From: Argopecten irradians
Taxonomy: Eukaryota > Mollusca > Bivalvia > Pectinida > Pectinidae
Assembly: GCF_041381155.1 (NCBI RefSeq)
Contig: NC_091135.1
Span: forward strand, 5,130,620-5,194,619
Direction of reading: 5' to 3'
Length of the DNA: 64,000 nt
Shown here: positions 60,939-64,000 of the stretch, in pieces
Position numbering within the stretch: the first letter of the stretch is position 1
How the letters are laid out: each line of letters begins with the position of its first letter
Notes under the pieces: generated by a model
What the model was told of the DNA's origin: nothing
Databases searched by the model: none
What the model saw: only the letters and a program-made list of their open reading frames with translations
Translations under genes and position numbers: made by a program

Positions 60939-62834
60939 TTATATGTCGACACAAATGGCTTCGCGGTTGAAAATCGAACTTTCCTTCGGGGTGTCAAATT
61001 TCCTGTTTCTTTCCAGGTCGTAAAAGTCTTTAATTTCTCCATCAAATGTTGTCAAAATTGAGCTCTGCAAAAGAGACAAAAATAACTCAGTCATATTAGA
61101 AACAATCCAAAAACGAGCTTTAAAATGCTTAAATCGAGCCCAACAACATTCCGGACAAACCGTGACTAAGTCACCGGAAATTCGCATAAAAAAATATTTG
61201 ACAGTCAGGCCACGAAACCTGTCCTAACTATTTTTCAGGTATAGTCTTGGCTCAACGGTCACAGCTGTATGGTCATATGTTTTCCATGTAAGCCAATTCT
61301 TTAAAGACTTGCAATATTAGAAACTCACACCGAACGTATTAAATATTTACATTTTTCTAAATAACGAAAGAAAGACAACTCGCAATCACTTTGCAATACT
61401 TTTGACAAGTGTTGAAATTTGTTGCCGAATTAGAAAAGAAATTGGAATTAAAACGACCATAATGTTTCTAATGTATATACTAGCAAACACAGAAAACACT
61501 CTGTTACCAGATAATTTGTATGGATAATATAATCAAACCAACACATTCTTTGAATTGAAAAATAAATCTTAAGAATCTTGCTAAGTAGCTTAATACCTAA
61601 TTTGTTATTCAACAGCAAAGCAAATACGCTTTATTTTGTTGTACGTCCGTACAACAAGTACACACACGAAAATACCCCAAAAGACAAACAATCCCCCTTT
61701 CCCCGAAAACCCATCCTCAATGTTCCAAGGGCTACAATCACTGTCCTTATATCCATCCCTGGGTTGAGAGTCCAGATCGAGGTTCCAATTGTAAGTGATC
61801 GGAACCCCCTGGAGTATCGAGGATGGGGTTGATATAAAATTAACTGATAGTAGCCACGGCCTGTTTGACTTACCAGTCTAGCGATGTCTGGATGACCTCC
61901 GAGCCAGATATACTTGTTCAGGTCCATCCTGGTCCGTGTTCCCGTCACCACAAAGTCGTTTCCGTTTACGATCATACCGGTCACCGTCTGGTTAACGACA
62001 TGACCGTTCACCACAATTTGGCGCTTGTAGTTCCGGAAAAATTCTACCTGTAACCGATATTATTATTAACAATTTTGCTTTGAATCAGACATTTCGCGCT
62101 ACCTCATTTACTTTGACGTAATAAAATTTCAGAGCAAAACCGATTTTGAGCAATGGTTTTCCGCAATAACGAATCAGACCTAGAGCATTGCTTTATAAAT
62201 GATATACAGAAAATGAGGTGTGCAACAAGGCGCCACAATTGAAAATAGTCCTTTATTAATTATATCGGTTAAGCAGACTCTAATTGCTTAAAGGACAATA
62301 TGCTAATTATAAGCCACCCAGACCATTTCCTACCTCAACCCAGGTTCCGTTGTTGACAGGATAATCTGTTGCCACGTGACTGCCGAATGACTGTCCGGCT
62401 CCATATGGGGCGGGATTAAACGCGAAGAAGTGGAGGATACCATTTTGGATGAATAGGCTCTCATAGTCGTGAGGTTTGTGTTCCGTGTAATTTCCCTCAA
62501 CATAGTACAGCAATTCGTCTGCCTTTTCCGTATTAAACTGTAGTTTGTACCGGAAACTAAAAGAGAAAGCATGAAAAATTCAGTGATTGACTCATACCTG
62601 GTACCATCTTCGATAACGACATTGATAGTAACCCATGGAGTGTGGAGGATGGCTTAGTACCATTTATGAAACTTATGATTAAACAATGCCAAGTTTTTGG
62701 ATGATTTTAGAGGTCATGCAATTTGTCGGCACAGCTTACTTCATAGAAATGTCCTCGTTGTTGTCAAACACAACCATATTCATCGTGTTGCCATCCAAAC
62801 GGTAGCATCTGTTGTCCTGGGCAACAGCTGCGTC
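60939..62834 (-). CDS. Laminin-G-like domain protein, 3' part (four exons; 5' part not found)
   Basis: Exons, 5' to 3': 62740-62834, 62334-62556, 61874-62047, 60939-61064; all junctions are GT-AG and in phase, giving 205 residues. Text runs CYRLDGNTMNMVVFDN, MNFRYKLQFNTEKADELLYY, LFIQNGILHFFAFNP, VNNGTWVEVEFFRNYKRQIV, NKYIWLGGHPDIARL and TTFDGEIKDFYD. The order (FRYK, nG-L-hF, NNGTWVEV, LGG, F-G-I-D) is that of a laminin G / concanavalin-like beta sandwich found in extracellular matrix and cell-surface proteins. The stop is TAA at 60939-60941. The first exon starts in phase 0, so further 5' exons must exist, probably beyond 64000. Which family member (laminin alpha, agrin, neurexin-like) cannot be told. 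Confidence 0.75.
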
Positions 62835-63001
62835 CTAAAACAGACGATAGGTAGACGTCAAGTAAATGCTATGTCTTTAATCAAATGATGCCCCAAATAC
62901 ATATGTAGATATATAATGAACATTTGAATTTTACCGTTAGTATCCACTATCGGCAACCAATGAAGTGTCCTCGTGGTTAGTGCACGATAACATAATGCAA
63001 G

Positions 63002-63048
<47 letters not shown>

Positions 63049-64000
63049 TCCTACCTTATTGACCAACGATTGGCCCCAAGATAAATTTCTCGTGGTTTAT
63101 TATTGGAGTCTAATGCAGGTTTCCTTGTGATTGGCCCACGATTCGTCCCAAACAAAAGTCATGTTTCTCACGATTGGCTCTCGACCAGCATCCAACAAAA
63201 CCCCCATCCACATTTAGGTTACCAACGAGTGACCCCTATTTAACAAATGCTTTGTCAATTTTCTCTACATGAGTTGTCCTATGGTCGGAGACTCGCGGTT
63301 GATTGCACTACGCTTGTTGCTACACTGCGCTATGTACAACAGTGTAGCATTGTGCAATCGACCGTGGGTGACCTTTATTTTTATATACATGGACGTTTTA
63401 GGTGACGATCCGGTTAATGGTCCCAAAGGTATATCTAAAAAGTACGCAAATCTTTCACTAGCAGCCCTTAACAATGGTGTCGAAACTACGCATTTGTTTC
63501 ATGTAACTGACTTTGTATTGTAAAACATAGACTTCCTTCACGCTGCATTTGTGCCGTACAATACATGTATATGATCTGGCTGTTTTGTCAGTTAGCGATA
63601 TAACACTTGGAAGCGGCAAGATGTTCTACATACCCCAAGAGAATTAACCTACTTTTTATAATTATTAATATTGTTCTACATCAAAACGCTGCTGATGAAA
63701 TGGGCGAAACTTAAGCCGGGCGAATTGTCTGTGTTATGTGGTTATAATAGGCCTATTGCCAAGTCTGTAGTGTCAGAAGCTGGCAAACTTCAAACATTAG
63801 GTATACTAATACAGTATTATCATATAATAATAACGCCACGCGTGATCATACCAGCTACCCGCTAAATCCTTGACCAAAGGAATCGCTTCTACCTTAGCAT
63901 GATATGTTTGCTCGTTCCTATTTGTTTATCCACAGATTGTAAGCTCATCAAAATTCCGGCATAACAATCTCAACATTCTATACACAAAACAACTAACTCC
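62835..64000. other. Upstream part of the laminin-G gene (intron or flank), repeats only
   Basis: No further exon is convincing. A run of 32 C (63002-63033) is followed by a CA run. From 63060 to 63190 GATTGGC(C/T)C recurs three times at about 40-65 bp. A hairpin lies at 63292-63368 (arms CGCGGTTGATTGCAC and GTGCAATCGACCGTG; inner TGCTACACTG and CAGTGTAGCA). Confidence 0.45.
63002..63049. repeat. Poly-C tract (32 nt) followed by CA repeat
   Basis: Thirty-two uninterrupted C residues, then ACACAC repeats. The minus strand is a pure G run. Confidence 0.9.

Overview
The window is eukaryotic nuclear DNA, AT-rich, with long introns, GT-AG splice sites and many short repeats. Three multi-exon genes can be read, and their protein content plus the repeat style (many short foldback elements, TTAA-flanked elements, GCGAAAATT-type motifs, a dispersed repeat ending in a CAAA tail) point to a mollusc, most likely a bivalve. 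The species cannot be fixed from the sequence alone.

Layout. (1) 2221-15920, plus strand: a 13-exon gene for a 768-residue intracellular adaptor with four ankyrin repeats, a ZU5-like domain, a UPA-like region and a C-terminal death domain. Three of the ankyrin repeats are each encoded by a phase-0 exon of exactly 99 nt. (2) 16 to 34.4 kb: mostly gene-free, holding short tandem arrays, foldback elements, two TTAA-flanked non-autonomous elements, and one 1666-bp Tc1-like transposon whose transposase is broken by a frameshift. (3) 34473-50555, minus strand: a complete polypeptide N-acetylgalactosaminyltransferase of the GALNT1/GALNT13/fly Pgant9 type, with its 5' non-coding exon and an ETS+CRE promoter near 57.14-57.20 kb. 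It has signal anchor, stem, catalytic domain (DxH, WGGEN) and ricin-type lectin domain. Two adjacent phase-0 lectin exons look like mutually exclusive alternatives. Two exons show one-base frame offsets, which are either assembly errors or real lesions. (4) 60939-62834, minus strand: the 3' part of a gene with a laminin-G-like domain; its 5' part is not recognised and probably lies beyond the window.

The most unusual structures are a 76-bp tandem array (50.56-51.9 kb) that has copied the 3' splice site, 5' UTR and start codon of the GalNAc-transferase first coding exon about twelve times just upstream of that exon; a foldback element in the ankyrin gene whose 9-bp target duplication is the splice donor itself; a 69-bp minisatellite in the last GalNAc-transferase intron that is open in two frames; and a strong excess of the perfect CRE octamer TGACGTCA across the window. 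The three genes have no evident functional link; they look like ordinary neighbours.
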